From NCBI RefSeq assembly GCF_021134715.1, contig NC_060027.1, positions 3,038,001 through 3,102,000 of the forward strand: DNA of 64,000 nt, in the 5' to 3' direction. This document shows, one piece after another, positions 24,974 through 34,638 of the stretch. The notes under the pieces are model-generated. The model was given only the letters and a program-made list of their open reading frames with translations, was not told where the DNA came from and ran no database searches. A program made the position numbers and the translations under genes. Source of the DNA: Daphnia pulex. Taxonomy: Eukaryota > Arthropoda > Branchiopoda > Diplostraca > Daphniidae. Every line of letters begins with the position of its first letter. The stretch's first letter is position 1.

Positions 24974-26180
24974 GGCGCCAGTAGTGACGCCGCGTATGGG
25001 TGCAACTGCTTCAATTGCAGGCATTGGTCGAGCGAAGAAAAAAATGGCTACCCTCTGCCATCTAGTAGTCATTTTTGAAAGCTTGGTATTTTTCAAAATC
25101 TCAAATTACAAAAATGAAACAAAAGTTTAACGTTGAATTGTGTAAGGTAATGAAACAACTAAGAAAATTTTTGTATCACAAAACTGGGTTAACTAACATT
25201 TTACTGCAATTAAATCTGATGCCATTTTAGATCGTGACACCCGAACTGGATACACGCCGGATACAAGAGACGACAGTCCGGCCGACCCATCCGTGTCCTA
25301 CTATGTAATTCTATTCTTGTAGAACATTCAAACCCATTAAGCAGACAAATTCACGGTTTACCGAAGACAGCATAACAGTTAAGCCACAACATTTCTACTT
25401 GATTAAATGAAATAACATAATGAGAAATATTTAAAAATAAGGTTAATGGAATTACTTTTTATAACATTGTGTGGACCACAATTAATCGATTGCATCTCTC
25501 GACCGTTATGTGTATATCTCAATACATCCACTTGACACGTCCGGTTTCTTGTGCCAAGAACTGTGAAAGAAATCACGGCCAGGTGAGTGGCGTTTTCCAT
25601 CCGTGCTGGCGACAAATTTTGTTGTTTTCAGTATTGACTCCACCCTGCTGGTCGAGTGAAAGTATTTAAAAGATTTTAGTGATTTCCGCTTCAGCTTTAT
25701 TGATCCAACGACATTTCCTGATTTTAAAAAATGAATGCCAAATATGGCGAATGAAAAATTAATTCGATCGTGAGCCCATACTAATTGTTAACACTAAGAA
25801 TTCAGTTTATTCTTGTTTCAATCAAACTCCAGAATAATCAAACAAATTAATAATATGGTTTCCTATCTAGTTACGACAGGGCTTCTCCGCTTCACGCTCC
25901 TTTTGCATGCGCTAAAAATATTGAAATGTCCTTTCACTAGATGAAATGAAATCTAAACTTACACAATTCGCAGGTTGTTTTCAATGCCAAATGTTGTTAT
26001 TGTTCAACACGCTCGCACGAAACTAGTTTTTTCAAACCCAAGGTTGTTCCTGTTTAAATCTTTATCGGCCATCCACACCCTTTTTACAAGAAAAATGAAA
26101 TTCAAACTGCTCCATAGGAAGAAAAGAAGCTGACATGGGCGTTTCTTTATACTGTTGGAAAAGAATCTCAAGTGCGGCCA
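24974..26180. other. Divergent intergenic region, cyclophilin to cystatin-like gene
   Basis: The cyclophilin promoter lies at the left and the cystatin-like promoter at the right. The frame upstream of 24973 stays open for about 41 codons, so a still longer N-terminus cannot be excluded. Nothing else was recognised. Confidence 0.4.
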
Positions 26181-26188
26181 TATAAAAG
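26181..26188 (+). promoter_or_regulatory. TATA box of the cystatin-like gene
   Basis: TATAAAAG, with transcription expected to begin about 30 bp downstream (near 26212). A short 5' exon would then end at a GT near 26279, and the coding exon begins after CAACAG at 26355. The strong TATA suggests tissue-specific or inducible expression. Confidence 0.65.
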
Positions 26189-26356
26189 AACTTGGAAAAT
26201 GTGTCACTTAAGTTAATCTAGCCAGTATCGTCAGAAGATCACGAACCCTCTCTCAGCGGTTTCGGCAGACTCGTGCAAGTATATATTAAAACCCATTTTT
26301 CATCCATCACATACCTTTTTTTAAAAAAATCTCTTTCTTATATTCCCGCCAACAGG

Positions 26357-27436
26357 ATGAAGTCTTCAACTGATCTCATGATCACCATGGTAACGGCACT
26401 TTTCCTGGTTGGCGGAATCTCATCACTTCCGACCAAAAAGGCTGTGACGAGTGGCGGAATAACGACAGCCACCACCTTGAGCAAAGCCGAATTTACTCCG
26501 GCTGCTGATAACAAAGGTTACATCCGCGTGGTTCTCGACGACCCGCAATTAAAAGAATTGGCTGCCTACGCTACCGAGGAGATCCGATTACGTCAGCAAT
26601 CGCCAGACCTCTCGCTAAAGGGTATTGTCTTTGCTTTGAAACAAATTTCCACGTCCAACAACTTCAAGGTGACTTTGGTGCTGGCCAAAACGGGCGAGAA
26701 ACCTTCGCAATCTTTGCTCTGCAACGTCGACGTTGTGGTGGATGGAACCAACAACGAGCGGCGGCTGTCGAAAGCGGATTGCATCAGAGCCAACATTGTC
26801 AGCGGTATTCAATCAATAAGTTCAGACGGAACGTTTCAAGAGGACGCCGATCTGGCGGCGGCTATCTTCGCCGCTACCGAATTTAACCGTCAAAATAATT
26901 CATCTTCGCTAACCCTATTGCATTATACCGCTTCCGGCTCGTTGGAGATGATATCCGGCACGGAATATAAACTCCAGATGCAAATGAGCGACAAAAAGGA
27001 CCAGGTTCTTTTGTGCGATACAAACGTCTTACCGAGAACGCCCAGGATACTGCACGGAGTAGAATGTAGCGCTTCCGCTGGAAGAACGGATAAGGACGAT
27101 GTCGGATCTTATAACGCGGCTGACGTCAAGGATGCCGATGTTAAAGAGACGGCCGAATTTGCGGCCAACTCGCTAACGGAGCGGCAGGTTCACAAATTGA
27201 GTACTGCTGTAGCAGGTGCGGATGATTTGTTGAGCCTGGTGAAGGTTGCCAAAGCCTGGAAGAAACCTGTTCGCGGAATCCAGCGGAGACTTCGCATGAC
27301 GTTGAGTAACGAAGGAATCACCGAGCCGTCATCTTATTGCTTGGCCGTCGTCTTTGAAGATAGATTGTCGGGAGAATATGAACTCGTCAACGGTCCCGGA
27401 ACTACCGTCTGTTCGTCGACGCCACCTATTGCTTGA
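26357..27436 (+). CDS. Secreted protein with three cystatin-like domains
   Basis: Single coding exon, 359 aa, beginning at the ATG directly after a splice acceptor at 26355. Signal peptide MKSSTDLMITMVTALFLVGG. Three repeats of a cystatin-like unit follow: helix, central loop strand, then Cys-x-V strand. Approximate spans are aa 50-155, 160-250 and 260-355. The central inhibitory QxVxG loop is changed in all: QISTS in repeat 1, EMISG in repeat 2, VRGIQ in repeat 3. Cysteine-protease inhibition is therefore a family-based guess, and a binding or storage role is equally possible. An upstream in-frame ATG-less extension to 26273 belongs to the intron. A poly(A) signal lies at 27540. Confidence 0.75.
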   Translation: MKSSTDLMITMVTALFLVGGISSLPTKKAVTSGGITTATTLSKAEFTPAADNKGYIRVVLDDPQLKELAAYATEEIRLRQQSPDLSLKGIVFALKQISTSNNFKVTLVLAKTGEKPSQSLLCNVDVVVDGTNNERRLSKADCIRANIVSGIQSISSDGTFQEDADLAAAIFAATEFNRQNNSSSLTLLHYTASGSLEMISGTEYKLQMQMSDKKDQVLLCDTNVLPRTPRILHGVECSASAGRTDKDDVGSYNAADVKDADVKETAEFAANSLTERQVHKLSTAVAGADDLLSLVKVAKAWKKPVRGIQRRLRMTLSNEGITEPSSYCLAVVFEDRLSGEYELVNGPGTTVCSSTPPIA

Positions 27437-27539
27437 ATTGAAAAGGCTTTAGCCAAAACATTAAAACTTGTTGCATAGTTTAAACCACCTTCTATCCTTC
27501 TACAGTGTAATAATTTCAAAAGGCTAATAACAAAGCGTG

Positions 27540-27545
27540 AATAAA
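27540..27545 (+). terminator. Poly(A) signal of the cystatin-like gene
   Basis: AATAAA lies 104 bp after the stop codon and is followed by T-rich sequence. Confidence 0.6.
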
Positions 27546-27963
27546 ATTGTTTAAAATTAATTTGTGGGCTTTCTTAATGAACATTACAATAAAATTTTGA
27601 AAGGGTGAAAAAGAAAGAAGGAAAATTGGCACACATATTCCTGGATGGCAATTCGTTTTCATGACGAACGACTTACGTTGGGTAAAACCAGGGTTGAACA
27701 GAATTCTTGGTATTATTACCCCCTTGGACAAACGATGATTTCCTAATATTCTACGTAATGCATTTCTTTCAGTTGGTATTGGAAATTCAGTTGCTTGGCT
27801 GACTAGAAAATTGGTGGCCCAGATTGTATCGTACTGACATCGAAAGGTGAGTTTTAATCTGCTGTTTTTAATGCTATTGCTATCAGAATAAGTTTATTAA
27901 GTGTTGCAATATTTTATAGAGATTCGTTTCGAGTTGCTCGACTGTTTCCCATAAACAAGCTCA

Positions 27964-29673
27964 ATGGAGGGGTCTATTGCCAAGAAAAGAAAACTGAATC
28001 GAACGAAACCAGAGAGTTGGAACGATGTGAAATTCACTGATTCCAACACGAACGGTTCCAAAGAGATTTTTGAAGCTGTCAGGATGGGATCGAAGGATGT
28101 TTTAAAAAAATTACTGGCCACAAACGGACTAGATGTGACATCTAAACTTGCCCAGTCCTACAACGAAGAGGGTGAAACCCCCTTGCTGGTGGCAATCAAA
28201 TGCAAACACTTGAATGTGGTCAAGTTCTTGGTCGAAGATTTGAAAGTCAATATCGGACAGATTGGTCGATTTTTCTGGAAAATGATGGATTATTCGGAAG
28301 TGCTGCCATTATTTGCATCAATTATCTCCGACCAGCTATCCATTATGCAATTCCTTTTTGCTGAAGAAATGAAGTACAAATCTACAATCAGTTTGGATTC
28401 AATTATGTCGAGCTCCATCCCTCGTCCGCAGAAAATCGACCAACTGGAGCTGATTGGCGCCACTTTTATCCTTTTCAAAAATGTTTCATCGATTTCACAA
28501 GAAGATGATGGAATAAATGACCCGGATGAACAGCAAGGAAGGATGTGCTGGAAAGAAGCCATGACCCTTCGCCTTTGTCCAGCGGACGGTGAGCCGCAAA
28601 TTCCGAAGATTCCGTTCCAATTATCCGATCGTGGTCGCAAAGCTTTTGGAGATCTTGTCGAACCGATGACATTGGAACAAGTCGTGCAATCGCTGAAGAG
28701 TCCATCTCTTATCGGTGAGGCTTTCTTGGTCGCTATCCGATACCTCAGCCGAGCTGGTCTTTTCCCCAATCTCTTCATTCCTGATCGTTTCTATACGCAT
28801 TTTCTGCGTGAGTATTATACGTGTTCTGACATTGGTTATGTGTTTAAACATGCCATGTATCTTTTGGAATTGCTGGAGCCCTGCAAATGGGAGGACGATT
28901 TTCTTGGGTCAACAAGTTCAATACTGCATCATTACAACAATGATTTCAATAATTTAAACTCGGCATTGGATACCATAGCCTCGGTAATCAAGAAAATGGG
29001 ATGGAGTCTAGATTCGAAATTTGGTAGTGGCATGCTGGAGTGTATTCCGATGCCGACGGACTTCGACAATTGCATGTTTATCTTTCGCTTCTGTTGCAAC
29101 CACATTAGGAGAGTGATCGCACAGTTTTGCCACGATGGCCAGCTTACCATTATAGCTCGTCGTTTTATCACAGATACAATGGAAGAAATCACAATTTTGC
29201 TGATTGAAATTTCCGGCTGTATTCTCATTTTGATGTCCCAGCTGACTGCGGAAGAAATTCAACAATTGCAGCAAAGCATCACGGAATTTATTCACCTGTG
29301 CGACCAGACGGGAACTTGTCGTTCTAAATTTTTTAACTATTTCTGCGTTTTGATGGCCAGTGATGGTGACCATTTCGAAAATGTTGGCGTTATAATCATC
29401 CAGCATTTTATAGACTCCGGTTTACTGGATCCCAACGCAGTGGATGACGAGGGAGACACCGTACTACACCATCTAATCTCTCGTCTACAATTTCACTGTG
29501 ACACCGGCATTGAAAAATTCAGCTTTACGGCTCTAGTACAGATGTTGGATAATGGCGGCCAAATCGACAAAGTTAACAACGATGGCCAAACAGTTCGTGG
29601 TATTCTCGCACACTGGAAATCAGAACTAATAGCCAAGGATATTCTAATCATCCTGATGGTATTGACTCGGTGA
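27964..29673 (+). CDS. FEM1-like ankyrin-repeat protein, C-terminal frame shifted
   Basis: Intronless 569-codon frame starting ATGGAGGGG. An acceptor-like TTTATAG at about 27919 suggests a 5' UTR intron. The N-terminus holds ankyrin repeats in the FEM1 order: GETPLLVAIKCKHLNVVKFL, then a VNIGQIGRFFW segment matching the FEM1 'V.Q.G.V.F' spacer, and a further repeat at about aa 120. A middle helical region and a last ankyrin pair (GDTVLHHLIS) follow. FEM1 proteins are substrate receptors of CUL2 ubiquitin ligases. The frame stops at 29673. In frame +2, 29643-29798 continues with a FEM1-like tail (CCAQLIRKRQIPFENLELP) and a clean stop. This suggests one missing base near 29640, from mutation, polymorphism or assembly error. 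Confidence 0.72.
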   Translation: MEGSIAKKRKLNRTKPESWNDVKFTDSNTNGSKEIFEAVRMGSKDVLKKLLATNGLDVTSKLAQSYNEEGETPLLVAIKCKHLNVVKFLVEDLKVNIGQIGRFFWKMMDYSEVLPLFASIISDQLSIMQFLFAEEMKYKSTISLDSIMSSSIPRPQKIDQLELIGATFILFKNVSSISQEDDGINDPDEQQGRMCWKEAMTLRLCPADGEPQIPKIPFQLSDRGRKAFGDLVEPMTLEQVVQSLKSPSLIGEAFLVAIRYLSRAGLFPNLFIPDRFYTHFLREYYTCSDIGYVFKHAMYLLELLEPCKWEDDFLGSTSSILHHYNNDFNNLNSALDTIASVIKKMGWSLDSKFGSGMLECIPMPTDFDNCMFIFRFCCNHIRRVIAQFCHDGQLTIIARRFITDTMEEITILLIEISGCILILMSQLTAEEIQQLQQSITEFIHLCDQTGTCRSKFFNYFCVLMASDGDHFENVGVIIIQHFIDSGLLDPNAVDDEGDTVLHHLISRLQFHCDTGIEKFSFTALVQMLDNGGQIDKVNNDGQTVRGILAHWKSELIAKDILIILMVLTR

Positions 29674-29798
29674 TTAACAGACCCGCACTTTTACCTCTGA
29701 CCTCCTGCTGTGCCCAGCTAATCCGGAAGCGGCAAATTCCTTTCGAGAACTTGGAGCTTCCGTCATCTTTGAAATTGTTTCTTCGCCGTGGATATTAA

Positions 29799-30735
29799 AG
29801 TGTATTCCTCCTTTTAATTTTCTTTATGTTACTCAGAATTGGTGTATTTCCCTAGTGGAACAATTTTCCTTGGAATTTTTAATCATCATGTTTCACAGAA
29901 TTCGTTGCGCAGACGTTGTACCCTTCCATTGTGTTGGATGATGGTTATAATTACTTTTTGAAATACATGAAAATCAAGATATTGGTCGTTTCGGTACTCC
30001 CGTAAAAAAAGTGATTGAATTCAGTAGAAAATGTGAAACTCGGGTGTGTAAAACTTGTCCGATTTGAAAGTTCGAGAAACCAGTCAATTGTCAGAGGTCG
30101 TAAAATTTTCTTTTTTTCAGGATGGCAAAATTGGTAAGAAGCCACCTTGTCTATGTCCAAACCAATTGATGACGACATGACGTAACGAGTTTAACTAGTT
30201 TTCTAAAAGTATTATGCTCTTTGGCTGATTGGCTCGGAGCTATAAATAATTAATTATATGTAAGAAAAGCGAATTTCTCTTCGATTTTATTTAAATAATT
30301 TAATGTATTATTTCTATTTTTCTTTTAAATAGATTTTGAAATAGGAAATTCAATCTTGAATTTTTTGAAGCTAGTCAGTGGTTACCATAGTTACTGCCCC
30401 AATGTAGACGCTTCTTGTTTTTCGTCAATTCGTGTCGCGTGTGTGTCACACTTTCTCTCGTAATTTTCAGTCTTAAAAATTTATGGTAAATTTGTAAATA
30501 AATGCAATTTGAAATCTCATTATAGCTGGCACCCTTTTTGGGTTCTTCTTAAAAAAACATTTGCATTTAATAAGGAAAAGTTCGTCATGTGGGAAAGTGT
30601 ATGAACATTGAACATACGCGAAGAGCCGAAAATGTAATTTTCTAGTTCAGTGATTTCATCAACAGTGAAACTGAAGAAAAACAAGAGTTTATTGTCAAGT
30701 TGGTTCAGTTGAAAACAGACTCTAGTTCAGGCAAG
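29799..30735. other. Intergenic, FEM1-like gene to UBIAD1
   Basis: AT-rich. It holds the 3' flank of the ankyrin gene and the UBIAD1 promoter and 5' UTR. No gene was supported. Confidence 0.4.
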
Positions 30736-31716
30736 ATGCATTGTAAAGAGGAGGCAAGTCCTTCCTCCAATTCACCAAATTCTCTTCAACAAAATTTGAA
30801 CAACTACTTCCCTACTTCCATCAAGCTGTCATCATATGTTGAAGCATTACGGCCATGGTCTTTCAGTGCTTCTCTAATGCCTGTGCTGTTGGGCTGTGCC
30901 ATCGCTCACAAAACGACTGGTGAATTCAGTCCCATCGTCCTGGTTCTTACTTCTTTGTGTGCTCTCTCAGTCCACGCTGCTGGAAATCTAGTCAACACAT
31001 ACTTTGACTTTATCAAAGGCATTGATAACAAACAGAAAAGTGATGACCGTACCCTAGTTGATCAGCTCCTGTCCAAGGATGAAGTTGTCACTCTTGGTGC
31101 CGTTCTGTACGGATTGGGCTGTGTGGGTTTCATTGCACTAGTCTTCCTCTCTCCGGCCAGGATGGAACATTTGGCACTAGTCTACTTTGGTGGTCTTTCC
31201 AGCTCGTTCCTGTACACCGGTGGAATAGGATTCAAGTATATCGCCCTCGGAGACGTCATGATACTCATCATCTTTGGTCCCATCACCTTACTGTTTTCCT
31301 ATTTGGCACAATCTGGTCAGACGGAATGGGCTACGATTTGGTACGCCATACCCTTGGCGCTCAACACGGAAGCAATTTTGCACAGTAATAATACGAGAGA
31401 CATGAACACGGATCGGAGAGCCGGCATTGTGACACTTGCCATTTTGATTGGAACACCCGCATCAATCGTCCTGTTTGCCTGTCTCCTTTTCCTACCTTAC
31501 ATGGTCTTCGTGGTTCTGGCACTGCACTACTCCAAGTGGCTTCTTCTGCCTCTCATCACCCTTCCGTCTGCCTTCCGTTTGGAAAAAGAATTCCGCAGTG
31601 AAGATATGCGACACATACCGAAAAAAACGGCCAAACTTAATTTCTTCTTTGCGCTTCTCTATGTCTTGGCAATTGGTTTATGCCCTAGCACTGAATTGCC
31701 CCTTTTCTCACATTGA
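30736..31716 (+). CDS. UBIAD1: UbiA prenyltransferase (menaquinone-4 synthase)
   Basis: Integral membrane prenyltransferase of ER/Golgi and mitochondria that prenylates menadione to vitamin K2 (MK-4) and is linked to CoQ and sterol control. Intronless, 326 aa from the ATG at 30736 (the frame runs open upstream without an ATG). The two Asp-rich prenyl-diphosphate/Mg motifs are intact: [11 protein letters not shown] and [13 protein letters not shown]. The [20 protein letters not shown] entry, GNLVNTYFD, and multiple hydrophobic helices fit UBIAD1 over its full length (human 338 aa). Its stop lies 81 bp from the stop of KDM8 on the other strand, so the 3' UTRs probably overlap. Confidence 0.96.
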   Translation: MHCKEEASPSSNSPNSLQQNLNNYFPTSIKLSSYVEALRPWSFSASLMPVLLGCAIAHKTTGEFSPIVLVLTSLCALSVHAAGNLVNTYFDFIKGIDNKQKSDDRTLVDQLLSKDEVVTLGAVLYGLGCVGFIALVFLSPARMEHLALVYFGGLSSSFLYTGGIGFKYIALGDVMILIIFGPITLLFSYLAQSGQTEWATIWYAIPLALNTEAILHSNNTRDMNTDRRAGIVTLAILIGTPASIVLFACLLFLPYMVFVVLALHYSKWLLLPLITLPSAFRLEKEFRSEDMRHIPKKTAKLNFFFALLYVLAIGLCPSTELPLFSH

Positions 31717-31797
31717 AAACGAGCTAAATTGTAAGTTAATTTTGTAGTTTGAACAAAACGATTAAACAACTCATGACCAAATTTTTCTTTATCTTCA

Positions 31798-33088
31798 TCA
31801 TTTCCACCAGAAACTTACAGAGAAACTTGTACTCAAAGATCGAATGTAGTGCCACATTCTGGGAGGTAAATAGAGCATGCTCCCGGGTTCTAAGATGGTC
31901 TCAACATAGGGGGCCGACGAGAAAAGCGGGAACCGTTTCAAATCTGGTTTTTCTACATCAACTTGACTGGTGTTGAAAAGTAGTTCTTGCTCATAAGGGT
32001 AAAGAGATGATGTCACTTGCTCCTCGTACAGGCGAATGTATTTGGAACCGACAACTTGACTGAGAAAGTTATGGTCAGGATCGTAGTGAAGAGGAGATAT
32101 CGTCCCGAGCGGTCCAAACCAAGCATTCACGTTGATGTCATCACACGTACCGAGGTGGCAGTAATCTGGAATGACGATATCGTTCTTTAGCTGTGGAATT
32201 TGCTGGAAAAGCTGATACTGCGCTAAATATCCTGCCGCTTTATTCGGTTTCAAAATGTAGTCGTCAATGAATTCGTTGATGGTTGTAAGAGATTGAGACC
32301 AGGCGTCATCTGTGTACTTTGAACCAATTTCAATGGGTACTGTTCGATATCCAGCGACTTTTCTCAAATAGTTCACGCTCCATCGTCTCTCCTCCATAGC
32401 TGGCCAAAAATCCATCGCTCCTAGATTGCAAAAGAAAATGTTTTATTAACAGTAAATATTTAACAGCACATGTAATTTAAATACCTGTTATTACTACTGG
32501 TTTTTTGTTCATGATGTCTAGCAAAAATGTTTCTATGCTAGGTAATTGGACAGTTTCTATCAAGTTCTTTTGATTTAGTTCAGGATAGCATTCTTTGCCC
32601 TCTTCTTCTTTGTCTGTCTCCTTGAAGGTACTTTTAGTTTGGGATGACTCCCATAATTTCTCGTTAATATTGCTAGCAATACTGCTAAGCAAACCATCCA
32701 GTATTGGCTCCCCCATGATGAGCCCCATGTCACATGCTGCAATAGCGTCAGCTAGATGCAAGCTGGAATCTTCATCAAGTTTAAGATATACAAGTGTTTT
32801 AAAAAGTGAGATGTAAGAATACAATTGTCTCCAAGCTGGATCCACATCCTTCCACTGCCCAGTATGTAATTGCTCCCAGACATAGCTAAGCGCTGCATCT
32901 ATTGTCAACAAAAGACTAGAACATTCAGTATTTATAGGTTGGGATGAAGAAGTAATGCACAGTTTCAGGTAACTTTCAACAATTTCACTGAAAAGTTGCA
33001 GTATGGATGGATTTAGCTTTTTTGTGTCTATTTTTTCTATATGTAGATCTTCCTTTGTAGAAGGAAACTGAACAAAAATCTCCTTCAT
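31798..33088 (-). CDS. KDM8: JmjC-domain oxygenase KDM8/JMJD5
   Basis: Fe(II)/2-oxoglutarate-dependent oxygenase. Mammalian KDM8 hydroxylates arginine and has been linked to histone tail clipping and demethylation. Two exons, 33088-32485 and 32420-31798, give 408 aa (human 416). The N-terminal helical region precedes the JmjC domain. The iron ligands are seen as HYD in [11 protein letters not shown] and as the distal His in [26 protein letters not shown] and NAWFGPLGT are KDM8 signatures. The protein ends in FWWK as expected. Its start faces the torsin-like gene across 386 bp. Confidence 0.96.
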
Positions 33089-33474
33089 TTTTTTTTACTG
33101 ATAAACTGATCTTAGCCTACAGTCTCATTATGTTGAACTTCAGCAACTTCCAAAAACGCAAACTTGTTTTGAATTTGGAAGCAGACGAAAATTTTGACAC
33201 AAGAAATGGCAGACGATTTTAACGGCATTTTTAAAAATGGGGATTCAGTTCAATATTTGTCTCGATGTCTCGACGTGGTTTCGGTTTTAATCTGATTACC
33301 AAGATCGTTATCACCTTTAAGTCCTTGCAGTTGACTGTTGTATTTGATTGCCCTAGTTTGATTTTCATGTGACGTTTTCTAACAAGTAAGCATATATGTT
33401 TCTTTGCATCACGTCACGTGGAACCTTCTAATTATTTGAAAAATAATTATCTAGTGAATTATAACGGTGAAACT
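33089..33474. promoter_or_regulatory. Bidirectional promoter region, KDM8 and torsin-like gene
   Basis: 386 bp between two divergent start codons. A CACGTG E-box is at 33415-33420, next to a CACGTCACGTG overlap. Use of the region as a shared promoter is inferred from spacing alone. Confidence 0.4.
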
Positions 33475-34587
33475 ATGACTTCTTCTCGAAGAAAATTGGC
33501 GTTGAAGACCCAGCCTGGAGATCTTTCAAAAGCCCTTATTCTCTACCAACCTTTCCCAGGAAAACTGAGCTTCGGGAGGAATTTAGCATTGTCGACTGAC
33601 CCAGTGAAGGAGTGTAAGCCAGACATCCAACAATTAAAATCTCAATGTGAAACAAAAACCAAGAAACAGAACAATCAAACATGTGATAAATCTGATCCAA
33701 AGAAGCTCAGTCCTGGTAACAGGTTTTCATTGGGTTTTGTAGTGGTTGCAGTTGTGATATTTTCACTAATCAGCTCAATTATTAGGGATGATGATATATG
33801 TGAATCTTCAAATTCCATGACAATTGACCTCAAGTTACTGAGTAGTGAATTAAAAACTAACCTATTTGGGCAGGAACTAGCAGTTACAACCATTGCTAAT
33901 GTTCTGGAGGAATTTCAGGTGACAGTTGAACAACTGACAGTGCTTGTCCTTTTGGGTGGATCTGGAACAGGGAAAACGTGGACAAATCACTTAATTGGCA
34001 ATTCGTTGCCCGAACATGCGAATCAAGCGACATTACATCTCGGACCTTGGTCAAGTTCGCAAGAAATCGAGAGGGCTTTCAAGAGTCTGGAATGCTGCCG
34101 TTGGAATTTCTTCTTCATTGAAGATTCAGACTATGCGGACAATCAGCAGATTGAAACTGTGCTTGATTGGGCGGTTTACGTTAACCAGAATATATCATGT
34201 TCTCATCGAAAAATCGTTGTGATCCTGACGAGTAATTATGGCCAAAAAGAATTTGCCGAATTACTTTTACAAGAACGCGAAAATTCGGGTACGAGATGGA
34301 CTATGAATCTCGTCAATCTTCAAGAGGCCGCTAGTAAGTTGACCTCCCCTCTGATCAATGCTTTTGCCCAACGGAGACTTCACTTCACTCCTGTTCCTTA
34401 CCTGCCTCTTGAGAAGATGCAATTAGAGCAATGTATTCGCCAGGATCTGATGTTTAAGAAGAAATCGGCCCCTGTTGATGTGATAAATAAAATCACGCAA
34501 CATTTTCAATTCGTGCCTCCCCAAAAGAAATATTTCGTCACTTCGGGCTGTAAAACTGTATCTACATTTGTCAATCTATATTCGTAA
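33475..34587 (+). CDS. Torsin-family AAA+ ATPase, membrane-anchored, divergent
   Basis: Intronless, 370 aa from the first ATG (the frame is open upstream from a GTG at 33418). A basic Ser/Lys-rich N-terminus precedes a single TM (about aa 88-103, LGFVVVAVVIFSLISS) and then the AAA+ domain beginning LFGQELAVTTIANVL, the torsin entry motif. Walker A is GGSGTGKT (about 161-168), unlike the GxTGTGKN of classical torsins. Walker B reads FFFIEDSD instead of ending in DE. Sensor I is ILTSNYG and the torsin-specific sensor II GCKTVS is intact near the end. The TM plus changed Walker motifs resemble torsin-4-type members. Expected site is ER/nuclear envelope; ATPase activity is doubtful. The gene ends 51 bp from NUP43. 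Confidence 0.85.
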   Translation: MTSSRRKLALKTQPGDLSKALILYQPFPGKLSFGRNLALSTDPVKECKPDIQQLKSQCETKTKKQNNQTCDKSDPKKLSPGNRFSLGFVVVAVVIFSLISSIIRDDDICESSNSMTIDLKLLSSELKTNLFGQELAVTTIANVLEEFQVTVEQLTVLVLLGGSGTGKTWTNHLIGNSLPEHANQATLHLGPWSSSQEIERAFKSLECCRWNFFFIEDSDYADNQQIETVLDWAVYVNQNISCSHRKIVVILTSNYGQKEFAELLLQERENSGTRWTMNLVNLQEAASKLTSPLINAFAQRRLHFTPVPYLPLEKMQLEQCIRQDLMFKKKSAPVDVINKITQHFQFVPPQKKYFVTSGCKTVSTFVNLYS

Positions 34588-34638
34588 CAAAGTCTGTAGT
34601 AAAGAGGAAAGGTTTTTATTGTGTGTTTATCGATGAAT

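Noticed and set aside
33418-33474. Extra 19 residues at the torsin N-terminus
   Set aside because: The extension begins at GTG, with no ATG; the first ATG is at 33475.
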